DNA from: Paenibacillus ginsengarvi | GTDB taxonomy: Bacteria > Bacillota > Bacilli > Paenibacillales > NBRC-103111 | Direction of reading: 5' to 3' | NCBI RefSeq assembly: GCF_003626695.1 | Contig: NZ_RBAH01000003.1 | Coordinates: 63,641 to 127,640 of the forward strand | Length of the DNA: 64,000 bases | Shown here: positions 43,984 to 52,455 of the stretch, in pieces | How positions within the stretch are numbered: position 1 is the stretch's first letter | Layout of the letters: each line of letters opens with the position of its first letter | Notes under the pieces: generated by a model | Seen by the model: the letters and a program-made list of their open reading frames with translations, nothing else | The model's database searches: none | Told to the model about the DNA's origin: nothing | Position numbers and translations under genes: made by a program

Positions 43984-44395
43984 CAGCAGAATGGATAAGT
44001 TTGGAGCGAAGCTCCTAGGATCGGGGGCTGGCCGGGGGCTGGGAAGTGGAAACGGAAGTGAAAGTTCCGCTATCGCTGGCGGAACGGTGCTGACCGTGCG
44101 ATAACGGAAGCAAAGTTCCGTTAAAACCGCAGATAGCCCGATTGGAGCCGGGTATTTGGAGCGATAAAGGAAGTTCGGCTTCCGCTATGCAGGAGCGTGA
44201 GGCTCGCGAAGCGGCGATTACGGAACTTGCGGTTCCGCTGAGACAGCGATAACGGAAGCGGAAGTTCCGCTAAGTCAGCGATGAAGCTTTTCTAATTCGA
44301 TTTTTTTGCACGAACCTCCCGCCAATTGCAACAATTTGCCAATCGGATTCGTTTAAAGCGTATCAATCCATCTGAAATGGCGGGAGGAATACAAG
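43984..44395. repeat. Cluster of palindromic GCGATAACGGAAG/AGTTCCG repeats
   Basis: This non-coding stretch holds five related units: about 44048-44076, 44098-44123, 44161-44187, 44213-44240 and 44246-44275. A typical unit reads GCGATAACGGAAG, two to four variable bases, AAGTTCCGCTAA, so each can fold back on itself (CGGAA/TTCCG), and neighbouring units can also pair. It is an intergenic repeat family, not coding sequence. The remainder (44281-44395) contains the start region of the propeller gene. Confidence 0.8.
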
Positions 44396-46879
44396 TTGAA
44401 CAAAACGATCGTACTCGCTTCGGCTCTGCTGCTCGCATCGGTGGCGACGGCGGCCAGCCTCGCATCCGGTCCGTCCGCTTCAAGCCCGGTACAGGTGGCC
44501 GCAGCGGCGCCTGAGGAAGGAGCCGATATCCGAATTTCGTTATTCGGCCAGCCCTTTTTCGGAGAAAGAGGCCCCCTCCTCGCGGACGGGGTTACCCTGG
44601 TGCCTTTGCGCGGTATTGCGGAGAAGCTCGGGGCGGAAGTAAGCTGGGACGAAGGCGCCCGGTCGGTCAAGCTGCGCAAGGAGTCATCCGAGATCGTGCT
44701 GACGCTCGATTCGCATGATGCGCTCAAGAACGACCAGCCGCTTCGACTCGAAGCCGTGCCGCGCCTCGTCGGCGATATTACAATGGTGCCGCTGCGCGTA
44801 ATCGGGGAATCGTTCGACACCATCGTCACTTGGGACGAAGCGACGCGAACGGTAGCGATCGACCATCTGCAAAGCTTGCCTGCCGTCGGCAGCTACGACA
44901 ACTACAAGGCGCTGCTGGAGAAAGCCGGGCAATCCCGAAGCGGAATAGCCGTATCCGCCGGGTCCATGCCCGCCTCGGAAGGTCCGATGCCCGTATTCGT
45001 CACCGACCAGCTCGCCAAGACGGCGGCACCCGTAGCCGGCGCCGAAAGCCCACGCGCTCCTGCCGTTTCGGCAACCAAGGAGAAGTCGGAAGCCACGTCA
45101 GCGGATTACTCCAAGACGAACACGCAGGTGGAAGGCGTCGACGAAGCCGATGTGGTCAAGACTGACGGCACCTATTTGTACCAGGTCAACAAAGACCGGA
45201 TCGTAATCGCCAAAGCGGTTCCTGCCGGTCAGATGAGCGTAGCGAGCACCGTTACGTTTGGCGGTGTCTTCCGTCCGAATGAGCTGTATGTAGACGACAA
45301 CCGGCTCGTGGTCGTCGGCTCGACAAGCCGGAACGTAACGGCCGAGCCTGTGCCCATGAGCAATTCGGCTTCCGCATCACCCGCCGTATCGCAAAAAATG
45401 ATCGCCCCGATCCGCCCCGTGTCATCGGCCGTCAAAGCGATCATATACGACATCACCGACAAGACGGCACCGAAGCAAATCCGCGAGGTCGAACTGGACG
45501 GCAACTATGTAACCTCCCGAAAGATCGGGTCGGCCCTCTACCTAGTTACGAATAAATATGCCGGTTACGCTTATATGACCAAAAAAGTCGCCGGTTCCGA
45601 ACAAACCGATGAGGCAAGCTCGAGCGTTCCGTTTTACCGTGATTCGGCTGTATCCGCCGAGTCCAAATCGGTAGATTTCCCGGACATCCGCTATTTCCCG
45701 GAATCTCCGGAATCGAACTATATGCTCGTAGGCGGCATCAATCTGGATCGCGCCGAGCAACCGATGGACGTAGCGGCTTATCTCGGCTCCGGACAAAACG
45801 TGTTTGCATCCGGCCAAAATCTGTACGTGGCCGTCGGCAAAACGAAGGCCCTCCCTACGGCCGGTGCTGCCGAGCCTTCCGGTTCCGATTCGGCGAAGCG
45901 CAAAATAGCGCCACTGAGCTACGAAACGAACACGACCGTGTACAAATTCCGGCTCGAGCAAGGTAAAACGAAGTTCGTCACACAGGGAGAGGTGCCGGGA
46001 ACGGCGTTGAACCAATTTTCGATGGATGAGCATAACGGCATTTTCCGCATCGCCACGACGACAGGCGAGATATGGAGAACAGACGAAAACACATCCAAAA
46101 ACAACATGTACACGCTTGACGAGGCGATGAAGCCGCTGGGCAAGCTGGAAGGCATCGCTCCCGGCGAACGCATCTACTCCGTCCGGTTTATGGGTAATCG
46201 CGCGTATATGGTTACGTTCAAAAACACCGATCCGCTGTTCGCGATCGATTTGACCAACCCTTCGGCTCCCGCCGTGCTCGGCGCGCTGAAAATACCGGGA
46301 TACAGCGATTACCTGCATCCGTACGACGAAACGCATCTGATCGGCTTCGGCAAAGAAACGGCGGAAATTCCGCTGAAGGGCGACGCTTCCGACCCGAACC
46401 GGACGGTGGCGTATTACCAGGGCATGAAGCTGAGCCTGTTCGATGTAACTGACGTCTCAAAGCCGGTCGAGATGTTCAAGGAAGTGATCGGCGACCGCGG
46501 CACCGAATCCGAGCTGCTGCATAACCACAAGGCGCTGCTGTTCTCGAAGGAGAACAACTTGCTCGCCTTCCCGGTCACCGTCATGGAAATACCAAACAAA
46601 ACCGCCGGCGCCGACAGTGTAACGGCCTATGGCCAGTTCAAATTCCAGGGCGCCTATGTATATCGGCTCGATCTGACGAACGGCTTCCAATTGAAGGCGC
46701 CGATCACTCACCTGACTGAGCAAGAGCTGCTGAAGGCCGGCAGCAGTCCATACAATAACGACCGCAATGTAGAGCGCGTGCTCTACATCGGGGATACGCT
46801 GTACACGCTGTCCAAAGGGCTGATCAAAGCAAACGACATGACGACGATGCAGGAAAAGGGCAGTTTGCCGATCCGTTAA
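44396..46879 (+). CDS. Secreted beta-propeller protein with copper-amine-oxidase-like N-terminal domain
   Basis: An 827-residue exported protein starting with TTG (GGGAGG nine bases upstream). Signal peptide (TIVLASALLLASVATAASLA), then a copper-amine-oxidase-N-like domain (~48-160; GVTLVPLRGIAEKLGAEVSW, ITMVPLRVIGESFDTIVTWD) often used for wall or polymer contacts. A large C-terminal beta-propeller follows with the hallmark NTQVEGVDEADVVKTDGTYL, the Beta_propel domain of secreted proteins. Its reaction is unknown; no catalytic residues can be assigned. A strong terminator follows. Confidence 0.88.
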   Translation: MNKTIVLASALLLASVATAASLASGPSASSPVQVAAAAPEEGADIRISLFGQPFFGERGPLLADGVTLVPLRGIAEKLGAEVSWDEGARSVKLRKESSEIVLTLDSHDALKNDQPLRLEAVPRLVGDITMVPLRVIGESFDTIVTWDEATRTVAIDHLQSLPAVGSYDNYKALLEKAGQSRSGIAVSAGSMPASEGPMPVFVTDQLAKTAAPVAGAESPRAPAVSATKEKSEATSADYSKTNTQVEGVDEADVVKTDGTYLYQVNKDRIVIAKAVPAGQMSVASTVTFGGVFRPNELYVDDNRLVVVGSTSRNVTAEPVPMSNSASASPAVSQKMIAPIRPVSSAVKAIIYDITDKTAPKQIREVELDGNYVTSRKIGSALYLVTNKYAGYAYMTKKVAGSEQTDEASSSVPFYRDSAVSAESKSVDFPDIRYFPESPESNYMLVGGINLDRAEQPMDVAAYLGSGQNVFASGQNLYVAVGKTKALPTAGAAEPSGSDSAKRKIAPLSYETNTTVYKFRLEQGKTKFVTQGEVPGTALNQFSMDEHNGIFRIATTTGEIWRTDENTSKNNMYTLDEAMKPLGKLEGIAPGERIYSVRFMGNRAYMVTFKNTDPLFAIDLTNPSAPAVLGALKIPGYSDYLHPYDETHLIGFGKETAEIPLKGDASDPNRTVAYYQGMKLSLFDVTDVSKPVEMFKEVIGDRGTESELLHNHKALLFSKENNLLAFPVTVMEIPNKTAGADSVTAYGQFKFQGAYVYRLDLTNGFQLKAPITHLTEQELLKAGSSPYNNDRNVERVLYIGDTLYTLSKGLIKANDMTTMQEKGSLPIR

Positions 46880-46900
46880 GCTCACCGCTATAAACACATA

Positions 46901-46936
46901 AGGAGTCTCCGCGCAAAGCGGCGGCTCCTTTTTGGG
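46901..46936 (+). terminator. Rho-independent terminator of the propeller gene
   Basis: AGGAGTCTCCGC and GCGGCGGCTCCT pair around a GCAAA loop, followed by TTTTT. Confidence 0.8.
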
Positions 46937-46962
46937 CTTGCCATCCGGTCCGATAGAGGCGT

Positions 46963-47106
46963 TCATTCATAACGCAAAGCCAAATAGATGAACAAAATAA
47001 ATGCCATAAAAACAGTGCTTGCGGCGATAATCAAGCAAAGCAAACTCATCGACAGCCCGTACAAAAACCGATTGCTTTTTATTTTTTCGACCACACGCCA
47101 GCTCAT
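46963..47106 (-). CDS. Small membrane protein, 47 residues
   Basis: Starts at ATG 47106, preceded by AAAGGATGCGAGGAT. The sequence has a short basic head (MSWRVVEKIKSNRF) and one long hydrophobic stretch (LYGLSMSLLCLIIAASTVFM, AFILFIYLALRY) sufficient for one or two membrane passes. The TGA is at 46963-46965. It lies convergent to the beta-propeller gene. The family is not recognised; the call rests on the ribosome binding site and on the hydrophobic profile. Confidence 0.55.
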   Translation of the reverse strand: MSWRVVEKIKSNRFLYGLSMSLLCLIIAASTVFMAFILFIYLALRYE

Positions 47107-47243
47107 ATCCTCGCATCCTTTTTTATCTCATTTTACCACAATAAGTTAAAATATGGATTTGAGTAAAACTTGCGTTGCAGCAGTAGCTGCAAGGACTGCT
47201 TCAAAGCGGGTTAACCGCTTCGATACAGCCCTTGTACGAAGGT
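47107..47243. other. Intergenic stretch with weak hairpins
   Basis: TTGCAGC/GCTGCAA (47174-47194) and AAGCGG/CCGCTT (about 47205-47221) could form stems past the stop of the beta-helix gene; the first is followed on the minus strand by a short T run and may be a weak terminator. Confidence 0.4.
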
Positions 47244-49325
47244 TTAGTGTCCAATTCTGCGCATGGAAACATTCAATTCCGTTCCGCTAACCAGGCCATC
47301 AAGAATACCCAAGAATTTCAAGCGTATAACAAATGTATTTAATGCAGCTTGCGATGCGCTTGTTGCCGGTGTTTCAACGAATCCGTTCCACATTGTAACA
47401 CTGGTTGTAATAATCGGGGTTGCTTGCTGCGATTTACTTACATCAACTTTAACTACTTGAATGGTTGCACTAACGCGTTTAACGAATATATGAAAAACGC
47501 CAGCTTCGTAAATGGTGTTTGTTCTATCCGCCAAGATGTTCCACCGAACCTCATAAATGGCATGCATTTGCGGGACTGCTTCTGAATCTAGCGCATAGTC
47601 ATATTTGCCCGCATTCGCTGTTACTGTTTTGGTGTAGGTTTGATGTACCACAGAATCTGACATCAATGTTCTGCGTGTACCAACATAGCGATATATAGCC
47701 GGTTTTGACTTCGCAATGGACGACTTATTATTAATCCAGAAGTCGCCCTCGACTTTATTACCCGGCAGATTTAGCGGATTGTCGTTACCATCATCACCAC
47801 TGACACAGAAAATATTTTCGCCAATTCGCAAACCGCCTTTGGATGTTCTGTTGGACTCTGTGATGTTAAAACCATTCAAGCCAGTTAGAACGGATAGATT
47901 ACCCTCGTAACCCGTGATCGGGTATGCCCCGCCCGTTCTACCCCATTGCGGAGCTACTTCAACAACGGATGCAGCGTTCGGTCCGATTTCGATGCCATGA
48001 AGCGCACATCCCACATGTACAAGTTGACACTGATGCCCCAGGTCCCAATAAATCGACATCGGTTTCGCTTGTCCGTTATCCGCACGATGGCGAATGTTTT
48101 GCAACAACACGGTGCGTGTTGGATAGATGCCCATACCACTTACTGTCTTTAAGAACCAGTCTGACTGTGTTTCAGCGTGTGTGACGGTCAGTTGCGGGCT
48201 GATTGCCCCGATGTATGGCTGTAAATAAATATCCACCGAGCCAACATTGCCATCGAAGCAAGCCGAATGGATATTGACAGAACCAGCGCGTATGTGAAAA
48301 AAGTTGTTCGGGTATCCGGCGCGTGCAAACAAGCAGTTGTCAAAGTCAATGGAATACGCTTGAGGTGCATCAATAAAAATACCAGATGGACATGCTGATG
48401 AAGTATTTCCGCTGTAATAATCAAATTGGCAAGAATCAAACTTGATGTTGATCATATCCTCATTGCCACCGTCACCAATGACCACTAACTGCTTATAAGC
48501 GGATCCAAAACCACACCGTACAAAATTATGGCGATGGGAGGGTCTCACTGGCAATCCATAAGTCTCAGCCCGCAATCTTATAATGTTTGTAGCTCGATCT
48601 GCGGCATTGAAGGAGCAGTCTTCAAATGTGATCCCCCATGATTGCAAAATATCAAACATCACTCCGCCATCTACCGCGCCTGTCCATTTGAATGTCGCAA
48701 GACTTGAATCTCGGCTTGCTGTGCCTCGTGTGCCAATGATTTTTAGCGATCGATGCGCTGATGAAATGTTTACTGTCGTTCCGATGTTGATTTGCGCTGA
48801 ACTCGTTAGCGGAATCCATAGAACGCCGCCACTCCCAAGCGAATTAATAGCTTCTTGAACATAAGGAGCATGATCAAGCACTTTTGCGCCAAAAACATCA
48901 TCAATAACATCTTGAGGCATGAACTCAAAAATCGTTCTAACGTAAGGCGTCCCGTTGGTTGGACTATATAGGAGATTATTTAATTGTTGCTGCGTTTTTC
49001 CTCCCGCATCCAAAATCGCGCTAGCTGGATGCGCCCCAGCCATATCACGACCAGGCAACACATTATGTTGAAATGGAGACTGGGGCGGAGACGGGTGCTG
49101 CGCATCTTTATGCGGAGGACTCAAATCCGGTCCGTACACTTGTTCACTCACGGACTTCGCCTGCAGCAAATTGTCGCCGGCGCCCAGGATTTCATTCGCC
49201 GCGAAGGCGGCGCCGGTCATACCCAGCACTCCGAGAAGCTTCCGCCGGCTGATTTTGCCCGGCTTATCCGCAGTCGGTTCGCTTTCTAATCGTCTTTCGC
49301 CAACGGATTGTTCGACATTATCCAT
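47244..49325 (-). CDS. Tat-exported right-handed beta-helix protein, possible polysaccharide-active enzyme
   Basis: A 693-residue protein. The N-terminus carries a Tat-like signal: ISRRKLLGVLG (Arg27-Arg28) followed by a hydrophobic stretch ending FAANE. The central ~350 residues are repetitive beta-strands with parallel beta-helix character (GVMFDILQSWGITFEDCSFN, NIKFDSCQFDYYSGNTSSAC, YSIDFDNCLFARAGYPNNFF), like pectate-lyase-3 or phage tail-spike folds; a separate C-terminal beta domain follows (~580-693). It lies 66 bp after the sugar-binding lipoprotein gene at 49392 on the same strand, separated by a hairpin. I infer extracellular action on the same glycan; the family and catalytic residues are not clear. 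Confidence 0.75.
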   Translation of the reverse strand: MDNVEQSVGERRLESEPTADKPGKISRRKLLGVLGMTGAAFAANEILGAGDNLLQAKSVSEQVYGPDLSPPHKDAQHPSPPQSPFQHNVLPGRDMAGAHPASAILDAGGKTQQQLNNLLYSPTNGTPYVRTIFEFMPQDVIDDVFGAKVLDHAPYVQEAINSLGSGGVLWIPLTSSAQINIGTTVNISSAHRSLKIIGTRGTASRDSSLATFKWTGAVDGGVMFDILQSWGITFEDCSFNAADRATNIIRLRAETYGLPVRPSHRHNFVRCGFGSAYKQLVVIGDGGNEDMINIKFDSCQFDYYSGNTSSACPSGIFIDAPQAYSIDFDNCLFARAGYPNNFFHIRAGSVNIHSACFDGNVGSVDIYLQPYIGAISPQLTVTHAETQSDWFLKTVSGMGIYPTRTVLLQNIRHRADNGQAKPMSIYWDLGHQCQLVHVGCALHGIEIGPNAASVVEVAPQWGRTGGAYPITGYEGNLSVLTGLNGFNITESNRTSKGGLRIGENIFCVSGDDGNDNPLNLPGNKVEGDFWINNKSSIAKSKPAIYRYVGTRRTLMSDSVVHQTYTKTVTANAGKYDYALDSEAVPQMHAIYEVRWNILADRTNTIYEAGVFHIFVKRVSATIQVVKVDVSKSQQATPIITTSVTMWNGFVETPATSASQAALNTFVIRLKFLGILDGLVSGTELNVSMRRIGH

Positions 49326-49358
49326 ATCGGTATTCTCACCTCTCCATATGTTCGGGCT

Positions 49359-49384
49359 CGTGGCGAAAGAAGTTTTTCGCCACG
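49359..49384 (-). terminator. Intercistronic hairpin between lipoprotein and beta-helix genes
   Basis: CGTGGCGAAA and TTTCGCCACG form a 10-bp perfect stem around a six-base loop. No long T run follows, so partial termination or mRNA stabilisation is more likely than full termination. Confidence 0.6.
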
Positions 49385-49391
49385 ATTCCTG

Positions 49392-50711
49392 TTATTTGGA
49401 CATTGCTTCCTTGACCGCTTTTTCAGCTTCTTCCTGGGCGCTTCTAAGACCGGTGTTCATGTCTATATCGCCGGCAATAATCTTATAAGACCATGAATAC
49501 AATTTCGGCGCGGCAGCCCCGACATACACCGATCGCGATGGCGACGGAGCCGGCTTGGATTTTGTCCATGGAATAAACGCATGAACATTTTTCCCTTGAA
49601 AGACAGGGTTGTCTTTGCCAAATTGATTTATAATATCCGGTTTAACGGTAATAGGGACAATGCCTTGTCGCGCCAGCTTCGTCTGAATCTCATCCGAGGT
49701 AATGTAGGCAATGACCTCAAAAGCATCCTCCTTATGTTTGCTTTGCCGCGTAATTTCGGCATACCATGGCTCCAATTGCGAACCGACGCCTGGAGCGTCT
49801 TTAAAGAACGGAAGCTGCACGGCGTCCCAGTTCATCGTTTTTGTCATTTCCCATATGTTTACTGCGTTGGCCGAGTTTCCGACAAACATTGCAGTATCTT
49901 TATCTTCAAAAAATCCTTTCAGCGGGTTAGTGATTTGGGGTACTGTCGCCTCATTGCCAGGAATCTGATAAAGTCGCGTCATATTATCAATAACTTTTCT
50001 CCACTTGTCTGTCTGGAGCGTCGCATTGCTTGTCTTCGGGTCCACAAACGCTTCGGATAACTGGTTGTAGAGAAGGCCGAATGCAACGTTAAACCTGATG
50101 CCTCGATAAAGCACTCCGCCATCGTTTCGCGATAAATTTTTCGCCAAATGGTGAATATCATCCCAGGTCATGCCATCTTTCGGGTAAGGAACGCCGAATT
50201 TATCGAACAAATCTTTGTTGTAATACAGCAAGATCAGCTCGGCGCTGTACGGCAGTCCAATAAGCCCGCCGTTGGCCATGCTGCGCATCCGTTCGATCGA
50301 CGTCTGCTCTAGCTGATTCAAATTAAAGTTATTTTTCTTGATCAGCTCGGACATATCGTAGTCGATAGCCATACTTATGTTCATAGGAACGGAACTGGCC
50401 GTATTGAACCATATATCGACCATAGTTCCCGACGCAATAAAATCCTCTACGGGTCCTTTCGATTGCAAAATAAGTTTCGGGGTTATGTGGGGAAACTTTG
50501 CCTGAATATGTTTCCCGAATAAATCCATAAAGCGTTCTTCCGTCCAATTGCCGTTTTGAAAGTAAAACGCAAGCTCGACCGGCTCCTTGGTCTTCGTCTC
50601 CCCCTTGTCGCCCTCTTTAGCACCCTTGGCTGCCCCGCATGCTGAAGCAAACAGCAGCATAGCCGCGATCAAGAACAACTGATACCGTTTGCCGTATTTC
50701 TTTTTCTCCAT
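49392..50711 (-). CDS. Sugar ABC transporter solute-binding lipoprotein (family 1)
   Basis: A 439-residue lipoprotein with lipobox FASAC (Cys25) and the motif LYYNKDLFDKFGVPYPKDGM shared with the paralogues at 6756 and 31961; MNWDAVQLPFFKDAPGVGSQ corresponds to their late motif. It should capture a glycan fragment for an ABC permease not in the window. GGGAGG lies before the ATG. Its promoter region (50815-50892) is a duplicate of that of the GH109-like gene, with 21-bp-spaced direct repeats, so both probably answer to one AraC-type regulator, most likely the fusion protein at 52456. Confidence 0.9.
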   Translation of the reverse strand: MEKKKYGKRYQLFLIAAMLLFASACGAAKGAKEGDKGETKTKEPVELAFYFQNGNWTEERFMDLFGKHIQAKFPHITPKLILQSKGPVEDFIASGTMVDIWFNTASSVPMNISMAIDYDMSELIKKNNFNLNQLEQTSIERMRSMANGGLIGLPYSAELILLYYNKDLFDKFGVPYPKDGMTWDDIHHLAKNLSRNDGGVLYRGIRFNVAFGLLYNQLSEAFVDPKTSNATLQTDKWRKVIDNMTRLYQIPGNEATVPQITNPLKGFFEDKDTAMFVGNSANAVNIWEMTKTMNWDAVQLPFFKDAPGVGSQLEPWYAEITRQSKHKEDAFEVIAYITSDEIQTKLARQGIVPITVKPDIINQFGKDNPVFQGKNVHAFIPWTKSKPAPSPSRSVYVGAAAPKLYSWSYKIIAGDIDMNTGLRSAQEEAEKAVKEAMSK

Positions 50712-50814
50712 CCTTCTTGCCTCCCTTTATTTTTTCACACAGAAAAACATTGCTCTATCCCTGCCTATTAATCCGTTTTCATTTCTGACCCTCCCTTTTC
50801 AGGAATCTATAATC

Positions 50815-50892
50815 ATTGTAAGCGCTGCCTTGCACGAGTTATAGGACGATTGTTGCAGCTTTTCGGTCTGCTGGATGCAATATTCGGTCTAT
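50815..50892 (-). promoter_or_regulatory. Duplicated activator-type promoter (copy 1)
   Basis: On the minus strand two AGACCGAA boxes (50890-50883 and 50869-50862) are 21 bp apart, and a possible -10 TATAAC lies at 50843-50838, so the inner box would overlap the -35 position as in AraC-activated promoters. Nearly the same sequence recurs at 52315-52395. An additional cre-like TGTAAGCGCTGCCT at about 50819-50832 is present only in this copy. It serves the lipoprotein gene at 50711. Confidence 0.55.
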
Positions 50893-50954
50893 TTATGTGT
50901 GTGTTGAACTTTCACTGGCTAGAAGACGTGTTTCGCTAGACACGTGAAACAAAA

Positions 50955-50999
50955 GAAAGGATCTCCCCCAGGTTCATCACGGCCTGTGGGAGATCTCTC
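50955..50999 (-). terminator. Terminator of the GH109-like gene
   Basis: GATCTCCC(A)CAGG pairs with CCTG(G)GGGAGATC around a ten-base loop and is followed by TTTCTTTTG on the minus strand, 6 bp past the stop codon. Confidence 0.8.
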
Positions 51000-51004
51000 T
51001 CAAT

Positions 51005-52240
51005 TTAAAACAATTGATCATGAACGGCGTCCAGGGCATACCGGCTGACCGGCGCCGGCTCCCGGTTGATCCACTTGCCTTTCGTGAAGTCCGGGATCGC
51101 AACCGGCATGCTGCCGAGCGAGACGGACTCTTCCGACAATACGGTAATCGCCATCCATACCGCCGTGTCGTACACATCGATCGGGGTCTGAGTGCCGTTC
51201 ATGATGCTCTCCGTGAAAGCCTGCAACACAAGGTAATCCATACCACCGTGGCCGCCGCGCACGCCTAACTCTTGATACATTTTCCAGATCGGGTGCTCGT
51301 ACTCTTCCAAATAGTTGTCGAATGAATCCCATTTGTGCGCCGGGGTGCGACCATCGATATGGATCGAATGATTGATTTCCATCCACAGTCCCTTCGTCCC
51401 TTGCACGCGGCCCGCTCTAGAATACGGACGGGGCAGCGACGTATCGTGAATGATCGATATCGTTTCGCCGCCCGCGCACCTTATCATCGTCGTAACGACA
51501 TCACCTTGGGTCCAGTCCAGCTTTGCCTTCGGATCGTTCTCGCCAAACTTGTCCGTCGCCCACTGCTTGATGCCTCGCGCTTTCGAAGACATCGAGGTCA
51601 GTGTCACGAGACGGTTGCCGCGGTTGATCTCGAGCGTTTTGGACACCGGTCCCAGGCCGTGGATCGGATACACGTCGCCGTTACGGTGCAAATAGTTATG
51701 AAAACGGTTGTGTTTGTTCACATCGCCCATCGCCACTTCCTCGCGCAGATCGTGCTCATACCCGCACTCAGCATGAACGATCTCGCCCAGCAGGCCTTTC
51801 TTCACCATATTCATCACCGCCAGCTCGTTACGGCCGTAGCAGCAGTTCTCGAGCAGCATACACGGCATACCGGTCTGCTCCGATGTGCGGACCATCTCCC
51901 AGCACTCTTCTAAAGCAGCGGCTCCACCAACTTCGATACCAGCATATTTGCCCGCCCGCATCGCGGCAATACCGATCTCCGCATGGGTTACCCAAGTCGT
52001 AGCAATGACTACCCCTTGAATGTCGGATCGGGCGAGCAGCTCCCGATAATCCGAATAACCGGTTGCCGGAGGACGTTCATTTTCCGCTACGACACTAAGG
52101 CCTTTCTCCAGCCGTTCTTCGAACGCATCGCAAATTGCGAGGACTTCTACATTCTCCATTCCCAGCAAAAGCGTTAGCAGCCCTCTGCCGCGTCCGCCTA
52201 ATCCGATGACACCAAGTTTCACAGTCCGTTGTGCTCCCAT
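51005..52240 (-). CDS. GH109-like NAD-dependent glycosidase / Gfo-Idh-MocA family protein
   Basis: A 411-residue protein: Rossmann NAD-binding start (LGVIGLGGRGRGLLTLLLGM), then the motif GDVYPIHGLGPVSKTLEINR and LTSMSSKARGIKQWA. HGLGP with surrounding ININRG-like residues is characteristic of GH109 alpha-N-acetylgalactosaminidases, which use NAD+ and act by oxidation, elimination and reduction. A general oxidoreductase of the same fold is the alternative. No signal peptide is seen, so it probably works in the cytoplasm on imported sugar. AAAGGA precedes the ATG at 52240. Its upstream region is a duplicate of the one before the lipoprotein gene at 50711. Confidence 0.8.
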   Translation of the reverse strand: MGAQRTVKLGVIGLGGRGRGLLTLLLGMENVEVLAICDAFEERLEKGLSVVAENERPPATGYSDYRELLARSDIQGVVIATTWVTHAEIGIAAMRAGKYAGIEVGGAAALEECWEMVRTSEQTGMPCMLLENCCYGRNELAVMNMVKKGLLGEIVHAECGYEHDLREEVAMGDVNKHNRFHNYLHRNGDVYPIHGLGPVSKTLEINRGNRLVTLTSMSSKARGIKQWATDKFGENDPKAKLDWTQGDVVTTMIRCAGGETISIIHDTSLPRPYSRAGRVQGTKGLWMEINHSIHIDGRTPAHKWDSFDNYLEEYEHPIWKMYQELGVRGGHGGMDYLVLQAFTESIMNGTQTPIDVYDTAVWMAITVLSEESVSLGSMPVAIPDFTKGKWINREPAPVSRYALDAVHDQLF

Positions 52241-52314
52241 TTACCCCGTCCTTTCGCCTCTCAGCATGAAACACCCGTTATTCATTATTGATTCTCCTCC
52301 TGATCGGAAGCTAT

Positions 52315-52395
52315 AATCATTGTAAATGTCATCTTGTCCAAGTTATAGGACAATTGGTGCAGCTTTCGGTCTGCTGAATGCAAGATTTGGTCTAT
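52315..52395 (-). promoter_or_regulatory. Duplicated activator-type promoter (copy 2)
   Basis: Boxes AGACCAAA (52393-52386) and AGACCGAA (52372-52365) are 21 bp apart on the minus strand, with a possible -10 TATAAC at 52347-52342, 102 bp before the GH109-like start. The block from CTATAATCATTGTAA to GGTCTATTTA parallels 50808-50895. It lies between the GH109-like gene and the GH31-AraC gene and could also bind its product for autoregulation. Confidence 0.55.
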
Positions 52396-52455
52396 TTACG
52401 AGCGATGCGCTTATATGCAATCCGTAACCGGAATGAAGAAGGGAATGCATCTTCC

